Assembly: GCF_013778505.1 (NCBI RefSeq)
Contig: NZ_JAAOWU010000008.1
Span: 1 to 64,000 of the forward strand
Direction of reading: 5' to 3'
DNA length: 64,000 nucleotides
From: Pseudomonas sivasensis
GTDB lineage: Bacteria > Pseudomonadota > Gammaproteobacteria > Pseudomonadales > Pseudomonadaceae
Part shown: one piece after another, positions 8,649-16,561 of the stretch
How the letters are laid out: each line of letters begins with the position of its first letter
Numbering within the stretch: position 1 is the first letter of the stretch
Position numbers and translations under genes: made by a program
The notes under the pieces: generated by a model
What the model saw: the letters and a program-made list of their open reading frames with translations, nothing else
What the model was told of the DNA's origin: nothing
Databases searched by the model: none

Positions 8649-8842
8649 CAGGCCACCTCGTACACAAGCGCAGGCGATACACTGCGCAAGCTTTGCTGTA
8701 GACCGCAGAGGGCACACTGGTGCAGGTACTGCGCAGGAAATGACAGCAGTACCGGGGCGCTTTCGACTTGCATCAGCCTTCCACCGCACTCGCAAAGCGT
8801 GTAGCGCATCACCGGGCGAACCGGCACGTCTTCGAACTTCAT
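8648..8842 (-). CDS. small zinc-ribbon-like phage protein
   Basis: A 64-residue protein with two cysteine pairs, CECGG and CALCG, spaced like the knuckles of a zinc ribbon. It is tightly coupled at both ends: its start overlaps the HK97 gp10-like gene and its stop forms TGATG with the tail terminator gene. Function unknown; an assembly or regulatory role among connector genes is possible. Confidence 0.75.
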   Translation of the reverse strand: MKFEDVPVRPVMRYTLCECGGRLMQVESAPVLLSFPAQYLHQCALCGLQQSLRSVSPALVYEVA

Positions 8843-9435
8843 ACCTGGTTGTTCCTGATGGCCTCCAGCACGATCTGCTGAAAGCGAGCCACGGTTACCC
8901 GGACCATGCCGCTGGGGGCCTGGGTCGAATGGCCGAACTCCAGCGGGATCGCGTAGGGCAAGTTGTTGATGATGTAGGCCATCTGGCCGGCGGTGAAGTC
9001 GCTCATTGCGGCCACCAGTGCTGCGGTGGTTTCTGCGCCGCTCGGGTCGACTTCGTCGAAGGTGACACTCTCGACAACGCCCAGCGAGATGTGCCAGTTC
9101 GCGCGGAACCGGCCGCCGACGTAGCCCTCTGGCGCCTTGAGGTCCATGCCGTCGTTGAGCTTGCGGCCCTTCTTCAGCCGCCCGCCCTTCGTGAGGTTCG
9201 CCGGGTCGCTGCGCAGCGCGCTGTTGTGGTCGTCGACAGCCTTGTTGTACTGCGTCGCCACAGCATTCTGCGCCCAGATCTCCGGGTTACCCACGGGAGA
9301 CATGCGAATCAGGCTGCTGCCTACCTCGATGATGATCTCGCGAACGCTGGCGTCGATGGCTTCACTGGTCTGTGCCGCGAACTCGGCCAGGCTCAGGGCG
9401 AAGCTGCCGGACTGGCCAGCGCCTGCGCGGCTCAT
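8839..9435 (-). CDS. HK97 gp10-like tail completion protein
   Basis: A 198-residue protein in the place of lambda gpZ / HK97 gp10, which complete the tail before head joining. Helical N-terminus, then the pattern VGSSLIRMSPVGNPE followed by a basic segment and FRANWHIS, which is usual in this family. It overlaps the preceding connector gene by four bases. Confidence 0.82.
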   Translation of the reverse strand: MSRAGAGQSGSFALSLAEFAAQTSEAIDASVREIIIEVGSSLIRMSPVGNPEIWAQNAVATQYNKAVDDHNSALRSDPANLTKGGRLKKGRKLNDGMDLKAPEGYVGGRFRANWHISLGVVESVTFDEVDPSGAETTAALVAAMSDFTAGQMAYIINNLPYAIPLEFGHSTQAPSGMVRVTVARFQQIVLEAIRNNQV

Positions 9436-9800
9436 GACCGCACCTGCAGTTCATATAGGATCGGCGTGCCGGCCGGGTTGGTCTCTTTCAGCGGAGGCAC
9501 GATTGACCAGGTGCGGCCCTGGACAACGACCTTGTCCAGCAAGTCAGGCACCCAAGCCAAACCCTGCGCGGCGATCTTGAGCTTCTTGTCGCCCTGCTTG
9601 ATAAGGCTGTTAGTCTGGAATTCTTGACCAGTGAAGTCGAGCAGGATGCCTTGGGCGGTTTGCTCTTTGATGCTTTCGGGAGGTGCCGAACCGGTTTCCG
9701 GGTCGTACTCGCCGACGATTGTTGCGCGGATGATCACAGGTTGCCCAAACTCTGTAATCATGTTCAGTGCAGTGACGGCCATTTCGTCATAAAAAGCCAT
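9432..9800 (-). CDS. head-tail joining (neck) protein
   Basis: A 122-residue protein between the connector gene and the gp10-like gene. It starts at the ATG at 9800; the open frame upstream overlaps a plus-strand gene. Strand-rich segments such as PVIIRATIVGEYDP and VVVQGRTWSIVPP fit the small beta-barrel stopper or joining proteins found in this order. The exact family is not certain. Confidence 0.7.
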   Translation of the reverse strand: MAFYDEMAVTALNMITEFGQPVIIRATIVGEYDPETGSAPPESIKEQTAQGILLDFTGQEFQTNSLIKQGDKKLKIAAQGLAWVPDLLDKVVVQGRTWSIVPPLKETNPAGTPILYELQVRS

Positions 9801-9828
9801 AGTAAGCCCCTGATCATGGAGAGGATCA

Positions 9829-10134
9829 ATGAACAACCAGCAACGCGCCGCGCTTATTACTGCAGCACTCCAAGCCTATTTGACTTGCCCTCCACCATTG
9901 AAGCGCTTCTATCGTTTAGATTTACGAGGCGCGATTCAGGACGCTTTGGCAGGCACCAAAGATGAGGAATGGACATATAGAGCTCAGGGCAGGTGTTGCC
10001 CATTCGTAGTGGAAGAGGATTCGCATGTAGATTTCGCCGCCACGAATCACCTCGCCACTACGATCCACAATGCGATTGAGTGGCCCGAGGATCTGTTCTG
10101 GAACTGGTGGTGGAACAAGCTTTTGACTTACTGA
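9829..10134 (+). CDS. hypothetical protein (moron) inside late operon
   Basis: A 101-residue protein on the strand opposite to all its neighbours. The ATG at 9829 has GGAGAGGA upstream. It is rich in aromatic residues, with a C-terminal EDLFWNWWWNKL. Residues 1-40 look helical (QRAALITAALQAYL). It fits almost exactly between two structural genes, ending two bases before the stop of the convergent connector gene. That is how morons insert. No family recognised. Confidence 0.7.
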   Translation: MNNQQRAALITAALQAYLTCPPPLKRFYRLDLRGAIQDALAGTKDEEWTYRAQGRCCPFVVEEDSHVDFAATNHLATTIHNAIEWPEDLFWNWWWNKLLTY

Positions 10135-10135
10135 C

Positions 10136-10639
10136 TCAGGCCCGGACAGCAAACAACCCGCGCTTCTGTAGGTAATCAGCAAATTGTGTAGCGCTCGGCC
10201 GATTGGGCGCCGCCGGCAACAAGCGGCTGCTGGTGGACGGGATCGCAGCGTATTGGCGCGTTACCGCCCCCTCAACACGATCCAGCAGCACCGCTCCTTT
10301 ACGTTTCTCCACCGGATCGATGTCGTCCTGATGTATCTCGGCCGCCAGGGCCATTTGGCCGTACTGGATCCGCGCCGGCAGGTAGTTGTTCGGCTTGATC
10401 TCCTGATCCAGTAACACTTCCCGGCGCGGCCAGGACAAACCCTGCTCGCTACTGGTCTTGCGCCCCTTCCAGGTCATGCCATCCATCGCCAAGGCGGCCC
10501 GGCGCAGCAGCGCTTCCTGCTCGGGAACACCAGCGGGGATGACCGTGCCGAATTTCACGGCATATCAGGCCAGGTCCTCGGCGCTCGCGTAGCTTTCGGC
10601 GTCAGGCTTGCCGGTGCCGTCCTCGATGATGAGTGTCAT
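10136..10639 (-). pseudogene. DnaT-like / head-tail connector, split by TGA
   Basis: Read from the ATG at 10639 the frame gives MTLIIEDGTGKPDAESYASA, the usual N-terminus of the DnaT-like connector family in Pseudomonas phages. It then meets TGA at 10565-10567 (codon 25) and continues in the same frame for 142 more codons with well-conserved sequence (AALLRRAALAMDGM-like helix, GLSWPRREV). A single base change explains the stop. A GTG at 10558, three codons later, could restart translation and give a 140-residue protein lacking the first strand. I call it a likely nonsense mutant, with restart or read-through as alternatives. Confidence 0.75.
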
Positions 10640-10698
10640 GCGTTAACTCGCTGGAATGGCTTGAAGATTGGCTGCCGGATCACCAACAGCCAGCAGTA

Positions 10699-11283
10699 TT
10701 ACTCCTTGGGCAGCTCAGCGACGAGCTTTTCCAGGGACTCTTTGGAGGCGTTGGCCCGGTACTGGACCTTGGCTTCATCGAGCCTTTGTTTAAGCGCTGC
10801 GATTTCACCGGCCTCGTCAGCCGGCGGCGTGAGGGCAGACTTCTTCAGCGCTTCAACCTCGCCACGCAGTGCGTCGACAGTCAAGGCCAGGCCGTTACGT
10901 TCAGTGGTCAACTCATCAATCGAAGCATGGATGGTGCCCAGCACGTCAAACAAGCGCAACGCCAGGTCGCCGGACTCTGGACGATGGATTTCGCCAGCTT
11001 CCAGGCCGTCAACAAGGATCAGGATCGATCCATGCTCAGCACGCAAAGCCGCGATCACCTTTTCCAGTTCGGCCTGGTTGCCCGCACCAACAATCTGCAC
11101 CCGCTTTGCTTCCTTCACCGACACGCCAATGCCGGCTGCTTCGTATGCGTCGACCACGCTTGGCCAATCGCCAATCACCAGCACGCTGGTCACGCCGGCT
11201 TCGGGCTTATCGAAATGTTCCGGATTGCGGTAACGCTTCTCCGGGTCGAAGCCGCTCAACTGGTTGCTGTAAGTCAGTTCCAT
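10699..11283 (-). CDS. phage structural-region protein with C-terminal coiled coil
   Basis: A 194-residue protein between capsid and connector genes. The ATG at 11283 has GGAG upstream. An N-terminal domain (VTSVLVIGDWPSV, then VQIVGAGNQAELEKVI) is alpha/beta in character. It is followed by a heptad-rich helix ending in ELVAELPKE-like charged sequence. Its place right after the major capsid gene suggests a head accessory or connector role, but I do not recognise the family. Confidence 0.65.
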   Translation of the reverse strand: MELTYSNQLSGFDPEKRYRNPEHFDKPEAGVTSVLVIGDWPSVVDAYEAAGIGVSVKEAKRVQIVGAGNQAELEKVIAALRAEHGSILILVDGLEAGEIHRPESGDLALRLFDVLGTIHASIDELTTERNGLALTVDALRGEVEALKKSALTPPADEAGEIAALKQRLDEAKVQYRANASKESLEKLVAELPKE

Positions 11284-11330
11284 GTGTTTCTCCAAGGCGG
11301 CCATCGCTGACCGCGCGTTGAGTTTTTGGG

Positions 11331-12296
11331 TTAGCCGCCAGTTGCCGGAGGCGTCGCAGTCAAAGTGATCATCACGCCGGCGGTTACCTTGTTGCTGCCC
11401 GCGTGCTTGACCCAGTTGGCAGCGGAGCCGACCGCGGCCAGGGTTGGGTTGGAACCGCCAGTGGTGGCTTTCCAGCTGTAACCCAGAACATCGATGTTCA
11501 CGGTGCCTTCAGCGCGGTAGCCAATGCTCAGGTTTTCTTCGTCGTTCACTTCGTAGGAACGGAAGCCCGGCGCCTGCGACTCGGTGATGGTTACGGCGTT
11601 TGGCAGCAGGCCGAAGATCACATCCGCCGGCGCGGTGTCGGTCACCAGTACCGGCTTGCCCAGAGTGCCCGGCAGGCCGCCGTAGATCACGACGCCAGCT
11701 TCTTCGTAGATCTTGTTGGTGATGGCTTCGTCAACGATGTCGAAGTAGGCGCTGGAGTGCATGACCCACAGTGCGATCCGACCGAACTTATCGCCGAACT
11801 TGCGCATACCGCGAGTCAGAGTCTTCTTGCCGTCGGTTTCGATGTTGGCCGAAACCACCATGTCAGCGTTGGAGCCGATGGCCGCGCGCAGACCAGCAGT
11901 TGCGTACTGGATGAAGCCTTCCAAGGTCGCATCAGCAACGTCGGCGCCGACGATCTGGGAGAACTCCTCGACCGGACGACCGCGGCGCTTGAACGCCTCT
12001 TCGGTGGTCTGGTAAGGGCCGTACTTCCAGGGGGCTTTGACGCCGACAGCTTCGCCGGCGCTGATCTTCTTGGCAGTCACATTGCCTTCAGAGTTGACGT
12101 CGCGGTGCTCCAGCGAACCGTTCAGCTTGTAGAGCGCACGCTTGCGGAAGTCACCTTCGATCAGTTCGTTGTCCAGCACCATCGCGCCGTTCGACGATGC
12201 GTTGAACACATCCAGGTTGTCCTGGACACGCTCCAGGTATGCGGTTTGCGCCTCATCGTTGTAGATGATCAGGTCGCTATTTACGGTTGTAGCCAT
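11331..12296 (-). CDS. major capsid protein
   Basis: A 321-residue capsid protein. Evidence is the order scaffold, capsid, connector and the typical composition: an N-terminal arm, a loop with EEAFKRRGRPVEEF, the segment ALWVMHSSAYFDIV of the peripheral domain, then a strand-rich C-terminus with an Ig-like end (SWKATTGGSNPTLAAV). It resembles the family sometimes described as Mu-like or P22-unlike major head proteins of Pseudomonas siphophages. Assembles the icosahedral head on the scaffold. Confidence 0.88.
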   Translation of the reverse strand: MATTVNSDLIIYNDEAQTAYLERVQDNLDVFNASSNGAMVLDNELIEGDFRKRALYKLNGSLEHRDVNSEGNVTAKKISAGEAVGVKAPWKYGPYQTTEEAFKRRGRPVEEFSQIVGADVADATLEGFIQYATAGLRAAIGSNADMVVSANIETDGKKTLTRGMRKFGDKFGRIALWVMHSSAYFDIVDEAITNKIYEEAGVVIYGGLPGTLGKPVLVTDTAPADVIFGLLPNAVTITESQAPGFRSYEVNDEENLSIGYRAEGTVNIDVLGYSWKATTGGSNPTLAAVGSAANWVKHAGSNKVTAGVMITLTATPPATGG

Positions 12297-12308
12297 GGGT
12301 CAATCCCC

Positions 12309-13037
12309 TTACTTGGGCAATTGCAGATATGCGGTTTGGCCGTGCTTGCGCTGGAAGTCGCGCTTCTGCTCGGAGGTCATTTCGGAGCGCTTGAATGCAG
12401 CCTTGCCGCCACCCCCGCCCGGGGCAAATGTCCCTGAAGCCCTGGGCCACAGGTGGGGTGCGCTTTCGCGCAGAGATTCCGCCCATTCGAGCGGAGTCAG
12501 AGGGGTCTTGCCGTCTTTACCGAGGATGACCTGGCCGGATTCATCGACGGCGACTGCATCGCCATCTTCGTTAAGGGTGAACACGCCTTTGGCGCGCAGG
12601 ATGATGTCGTCGGTTGCTTCGGGCAGCGCGCCCGCCTTCAAAGCAGCACCACGTACCGAGTCGCCCAGGACTTTGCCCTGGAACTTGGCAGCGAAGGACT
12701 CAGCTTTCTCGGCGCGCTCGCTGATGGTCTTCAGCTGCTTGTCGTAGTCACCGCGCAGACGCTCAGTGCGGCGGTTGAAGACCTCGTCCACCTTGCCTTC
12801 GGTCAGCAGCTTGGTTTCTTCGTCCTGGCCCGCACGACTGAGCAGACCTTTGACGGCGTCGATGTCGATGCCTTCAAACTGAGTTTCGAACTGGGTCAGC
12901 TTGCCGGAGGTTTCCTTCAGCTTGCCCAGCAGTTCCGAGTTCTTGGTTTTCAAACCCGAAACAGATGCTTCAACGGCAGTCGCGATAGCGGCCTTGATTG
13001 CCGGGTTTTCCAGGTCGATTTCGTTTTCTTCTGCCAC
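12309..13037 (-). CDS. capsid scaffold protein
   Basis: A 242-residue scaffold of the phage minor structural GP20/scaffold type: acidic N-terminus, central coiled coil (LKTKNSELLGKLKETSG-like), and a basic C-terminal helix after a Gly-rich linker that would bind the capsid protein. It starts with GTG at 13037 after AAGGGGTG. Directly precedes the capsid gene. A strong terminator lies just upstream. Confidence 0.85.
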   Translation of the reverse strand: MAEENEIDLENPAIKAAIATAVEASVSGLKTKNSELLGKLKETSGKLTQFETQFEGIDIDAVKGLLSRAGQDEETKLLTEGKVDEVFNRRTERLRGDYDKQLKTISERAEKAESFAAKFQGKVLGDSVRGAALKAGALPEATDDIILRAKGVFTLNEDGDAVAVDESGQVILGKDGKTPLTPLEWAESLRESAPHLWPRASGTFAPGGGGGKAAFKRSEMTSEQKRDFQRKHGQTAYLQLPK

Positions 13038-13081
13038 TTTGATGCACCCCTTGGGTTTAGTCCGCCCGCTTTGCAGGCAAT

Positions 13082-13103
13082 AAAAAACCGCCCGGAGGCG
13101 GCT
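13082..13103 (-). terminator. intrinsic terminator after intein-bearing head gene
   Basis: On the minus strand a GCCGCC...GGCGG stem with a CCGG-type loop is followed by TTTTTT. It separates terminase/portal/minor head genes from scaffold and capsid genes, so capsid expression either depends on antitermination or has its own promoter. Confidence 0.8.
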
Positions 13104-13119
13104 GGTTGAATGTGTTCAG

Positions 13120-15168
13120 TTAAATCCCGGCCCTCTCAAATGCCAGCGGCTCTAGTCCCTTCATCTGCGCCAGAGTTAGCGGTGCGAAGTTGCGATCAAG
13201 CTGCAGCTCGGCGAAGCGCTCGACGGTCAATCCGCCCTCACGGAACAGCTTGGCCCGGGCGGGGCCGATGGCGACATCCTGAAACGAGGCTGGCTGCTGC
13301 TGGAGCCATTGGTAGTAATCGAGGTCGGCACTGACCTGCTGTCCGCCATTGGCGCCCACTGAAGCCCTCGTGGCGCCTTTTGCAAAAATCTCACTGAGAG
13401 AAGTAAGCAGTACAAACGTTGTTCGACAGTTATGAGTTACGATTCCACCAGCAAAATACCAGCCCTCTACCGTTTCGAGATTGTAAACATGCCCAGAAAA
13501 ACCATCGTTCCGAATCTCGACGATCTGGTCGCAAAATACGTGGCCGGAGCATCCATTGATGATATTTGCAGCCAATTCAGTGTCAGCAGAGCCGTACTCT
13601 ATCGATCCTTCAGTGAGGCTGGCGTCGTCATGCGTAACGCCGGAAGGCCGAAAATCGAACTGCCGACCGAAAGACTGATTGAAATGTTCAATTCCGGCGT
13701 CGGAATCTCCGGTATAGCTACTTATTTCAAGGTCGCCCCAAATGTCATCATCAGGCATCTCAAGCTGGCAGGTGTTCCGACTAGAAACCGAAGTGAGCAG
13801 CAGAGTGCGCGCATGGCTACAACAGCTCCGGACGAGCGAAAGCGCCTTGCTCAGCGAGCTAACGAAGCTGCAAGAGGTAGAGTCCACAGTGCGGAAGAGA
13901 AAGCTCAACGCGCGCTTACTAATCAGACCCGATCGGCGCGCATCTCCAGGTACGAGACCCAGCTCTTTACGATGCTGGTGAATCGCGGCATATACCCCAC
14001 CACCCAACACCCTATCGGCCCCTATAACTGCGACCTCGCTGCCCACCCCGTCGCCGTGGAAGTATGGGGCGGACACTGGCACTGGACAGGCAAGCACGCT
14101 GCTATTACTGAGGAACGCTTCCGTTACCTCATGAATGCTGGATGGCATGTCATGGTCGTCGCAGTCAACAACACCAGCCCACTTACTGCTGCCGTCGCAG
14201 ATTACGTTGCTTCGGAGATCAAGCTCCTTCGCAGCGACCCATCCCTTGTCCGTGAGTATCGGGTGATTTGGCGTGCAGGTGAGTACACGACCAGAGGATG
14301 TCTTGAAGACAACGACTTCTCCGTCGAACCACCGTTTACTTACGCCCGCGATCCCGCTACTGGCCGTTACAAGAGTGTGCCCCGGTAAACAATTCGGATG
14401 AAACGGCGGCCGTGGCCCGGAATCGACCGGGAACTTGCGTTTGTCCATCGAGCGGCATTGCTGGCTGGTCTTGCTGTCCAGCGTCGCCACCATTTGGATC
14501 TCTTGGACGATATCCGTATTAGCCTTGGCCACCTCCATACGGGCCTGGGACGACACATGCTGAATCGCGGTGTGCACAACCGTGCTGGCGTTGCGGTTGG
14601 TGGTAGCGAGAATGCCGTCTTTGTACCCTGCCGCCTTGGTACCGCGAATGTTGCGGATGACCTGAAAGTTCGTCTGCCCTTCGAAGAACCCCTGCCGGAT
14701 TGTGCCGGTGACGCGCTCACGCTCTGCGCTGGTCCAGCCTTTGATGAAGGCCTTCAATAACTTCCCGCCACCGGTACCTCGCACACTGAGCGGGTTCGTC
14801 AGCACTGCGGTGCGGATCGCTGCAGCCGTCGGCGCAACCACATCCAGTGAGACTCCAAGCGGCGCCGATCTGGCAAGGCTGGTTGCCTCAAACTCGGCCT
14901 CGTAATTGGCGATGTCCACCAGGTCGAGGTTCAGTTGCGCGCTGTAGCGGTCGAAGATGCCCAGCAGCAGACTATCCACTTCCTTCAGCAGCGCTTCGAG
15001 GCGTTTGACACTGTACTCAGTCAGGTCCGACTGGGTCAGCCGGTCGCGAATTGAGCGGTCAATCTCCTTGAGAAAGGGAGCGAACTTGCCGACCTCCCCT
15101 GCCTTGAGCTTTTCGAGGAAGACCGCGTGCCGGATCGTGGCATCAAGTACTGCCGGATTTACCGCCAT
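13120..15168 (-). CDS. minor head protein (Mu F / SPP1 gp7 family) with intein
   Basis: The extein is a phage minor head protein of the Mu gpF/SPP1 gp7 family, which acts with the portal in head assembly and DNA ejection. The ATG at 15168 is preferred (GAGGA upstream); a longer frame starts at 15225 inside the portal gene. After 259 extein residues the signature HPN-C is interrupted at Cys by a 321-residue intein. The last 102 residues (CRTTFVLLTSL onward) resume the family. Splicing would restore HPNCR and a protein of about 361 residues. Intein block A begins CLPGHTLV, block B has TPNH, and block F ends GGIVTHN before Cys+1. All residues needed for splicing are present. Confidence 0.93.
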   Translation of the reverse strand: MAVNPAVLDATIRHAVFLEKLKAGEVGKFAPFLKEIDRSIRDRLTQSDLTEYSVKRLEALLKEVDSLLLGIFDRYSAQLNLDLVDIANYEAEFEATSLARSAPLGVSLDVVAPTAAAIRTAVLTNPLSVRGTGGGKLLKAFIKGWTSAERERVTGTIRQGFFEGQTNFQVIRNIRGTKAAGYKDGILATTNRNASTVVHTAIQHVSSQARMEVAKANTDIVQEIQMVATLDSKTSQQCRSMDKRKFPVDSGPRPPFHPNCLPGHTLVTASSGIAGVSKRWFDGEVVVFKTSSGRVLTCTPNHPILTDKGWVAAKELDLRSNVICDGSSKWAGVVDCDDHDMPSSIHEVTEAFLSNSSVLACPVPVSAPYFHGDGVGSEVAVIGADRVLGGGVYAAIHQHRKELGLVPGDARRSGLISKRALSFLFRTVDSTSCSFVSSLSKALSLVRSCCSHARTLLLTSVSSRNTCQLEMPDDDIWGDLEISSYTGDSDAGIEHFNQSFGRQFDFRPSGVTHDDASLTEGSIEYGSADTELAANIINGCSGHVFCDQIVEIRNDGFSGHVYNLETVEGWYFAGGIVTHNCRTTFVLLTSLSEIFAKGATRASVGANGGQQVSADLDYYQWLQQQPASFQDVAIGPARAKLFREGGLTVERFAELQLDRNFAPLTLAQMKGLEPLAFERAGI
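13429..14391 (-). mobile_element. intein with antisense endonuclease frame
   Basis: The intein runs from its first Cys codon (14391-14389) to the terminal Asn codon (13431-13429), 963 bases. Splicing motifs lie at the two ends: block A CLPGHTLV, block B with T-x-x-H (TPNH), and C-terminal YNLETVEGWYF then VTHN followed by Cys+1. Between them are about 220 residues with no LAGLIDADG or HNH motif and a Ser/Cys/Leu-rich composition (runs like SCSFVSSLSKALSLV). That is what one expects of a frame kept open opposite a selected gene. The opposite strand encodes the endonuclease over almost the full length. Confidence 0.92.
13489..14388 (+). CDS. antisense homing endonuclease, HTH + Vsr-like
   Basis: The frame is open from the ATG at 13432 to TAA at 14386-14388 (318 codons). 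The ATG at 13489 is the more likely start, since GAGA lies eight bases upstream and the preceding codons only mirror intein block F; this gives 299 residues. Two similar helix-turn-helix units come first (IDDICSQFSVSRAVLYRSF and ISGIATYFKVAPNVIIRHL), then a basic linker. The nuclease domain follows, with YETQL, YNCDLAAHPVAVEVWGGHWH and ITEERFRYL. Conserved-looking Glu175, Asp201, Glu210 and His215/217 (318-residue numbering) match Vsr/EDxHD-type or other PD-(D/E)xK homing endonucleases. It should cut the intein-free allele so that the intein is copied in. Confidence 0.85.
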   Translation: MPRKTIVPNLDDLVAKYVAGASIDDICSQFSVSRAVLYRSFSEAGVVMRNAGRPKIELPTERLIEMFNSGVGISGIATYFKVAPNVIIRHLKLAGVPTRNRSEQQSARMATTAPDERKRLAQRANEAARGRVHSAEEKAQRALTNQTRSARISRYETQLFTMLVNRGIYPTTQHPIGPYNCDLAAHPVAVEVWGGHWHWTGKHAAITEERFRYLMNAGWHVMVVAVNNTSPLTAAVADYVASEIKLLRSDPSLVREYRVIWRAGEYTTRGCLEDNDFSVEPPFTYARDPATGRYKSVPR

Positions 15169-16561
15169 TTGGTTTGTCCTCGTCGTCCAGGTCCAGGCCG
15201 TCGCCCTGCTCTTCCAGCTCGCCATCGATTTGTAGGTCTGTTCGCTCTGGCGCGATCAAGCCCAGCTTGCGCAGGTACGCCCGAAGATCCGCCTTCGCGA
15301 AGCCGCCGTTCTGCCACAAGCCAACCAAGGCTGTGATCATCTGCGGATCCGCCGTTAGCTCGACGAATTCCTGATTAATCTGGTAGGCGACCTTCTTGTC
15401 AGCAACGCCCATGTAGGCGCAGCACCACATGATGGCTCGCGTGTATGCCTCGCTGACGTTTGCCACACAACCAGCGAGCACCGATGTGGATGCCGACTGA
15501 TCGCCGCGCGACTCGGTAGCTGTCTTGGTGGCAAGTGACGCCACCACCATCCGTGCGCCCAGCTCAATCATCATCTGGTTCTTATCGGCCATCGCCTCTT
15601 TGACCAGCGTATTGGGTAAGGGCTGCGCGTAACCGAACTGGCCGCCAGCTGGCAGCATCATCGGTGCCCGGGAGCCGACATAAACACCGTTCTTCTCCAT
15701 CCAGTCGCGCCACTGCTCATCCAAACCAGAGATCCACGGTTGAGCCTGGCCACACCAGAAGACGCTGTCTTCGTAGTCGGCGCTGTTCCGGTAATGACCC
15801 AGGTTGATCATGGCGATGTCGTACAGCGGCGACTCGTCGATGCTTGGGTCGTTGTTCTGAGCGCCGACGAAGGTGAACGGGATCTCTTTGAAGCGCCCAG
15901 TGACACCTTTAGGCCTGAATTCTTCGATGACCTCCAGTGGGCCGCCACCCTTTGGTCCGGACCGGCGCCAAACCCGGCAAACAAAGCCGTCTTCCTCCAG
16001 CGCCAGTTCCCGGTACTGCTCAGCTGTCTTGTAGCCAAAACCTTCCGGTATCTCCGGCGACTCGCGCAGCACCACCAGCGTCAGCACGCTGTGGCCGTTC
16101 ACCATACCCGTGCGCCAGTTGATGATGTCTTCTGCGCAATAGGAAAGGATCACAGAGTGACCGCCGATGCCGTCGTCTTGGTGGTAGTCGACGTACAACC
16201 CGTGGCGCCCAGCCTCAAGCACCTTCTCCAGCGTGCCTTGGGAGTGCTGGTAAATGCTGACACCGGAGCCGTTAGCATTGTCCTGCAGGTATTCCAGCTT
16301 CTTCGGCACCGCGAGGGTCGGATCTTTATGGAAGGCCAGACCAAGCAGCCCGTTTCGGGTGTGCCCTGTGGCGTTCTTGAACACCGCCCGCTCGCGGTAA
16401 GCCCTGTTCCGGTCTACGTTCTCCGGCGACTTGTCGTGCGCGTTGATGTACGGCAGCCGATCGACTACCCGGTGCTGGCCGGCGCAGACGTCACGAACGG
16501 TCGCCCAGCGGTCCAGCACTGTCGTGTATTCCGCCCGCTTGAAGGAGACGTCGTTACTCAT
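15143..16561 (-). CDS. portal protein, DUF4055 family
   Basis: A 472-residue portal of the DUF4055 family, which forms the dodecameric ring for DNA packaging and head-tail joining. Start with MSNDVSFKRAEY; family features include YINAHDKS, TRNGLLGLAF near the N-terminus and the DWxEKNG region mid-protein. It lies between terminase and the minor head gene, overlapping both slightly. C-terminus acidic (EEQGDGLDLDDED). Confidence 0.92.
   Translation of the reverse strand: MSNDVSFKRAEYTTVLDRWATVRDVCAGQHRVVDRLPYINAHDKSPENVDRNRAYRERAVFKNATGHTRNGLLGLAFHKDPTLAVPKKLEYLQDNANGSGVSIYQHSQGTLEKVLEAGRHGLYVDYHQDDGIGGHSVILSYCAEDIINWRTGMVNGHSVLTLVVLRESPEIPEGFGYKTAEQYRELALEEDGFVCRVWRRSGPKGGGPLEVIEEFRPKGVTGRFKEIPFTFVGAQNNDPSIDESPLYDIAMINLGHYRNSADYEDSVFWCGQAQPWISGLDEQWRDWMEKNGVYVGSRAPMMLPAGGQFGYAQPLPNTLVKEAMADKNQMMIELGARMVVASLATKTATESRGDQSASTSVLAGCVANVSEAYTRAIMWCCAYMGVADKKVAYQINQEFVELTADPQMITALVGLWQNGGFAKADLRAYLRKLGLIAPERTDLQIDGELEEQGDGLDLDDEDKPNGGKSGST

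Noticed and set aside
13432..13488. First 19 codons of the antisense frame as certain coding sequence
   Set aside because: They mirror intein block F and lack a ribosome site; I place the likely start at 13489 and only note the longer frame.
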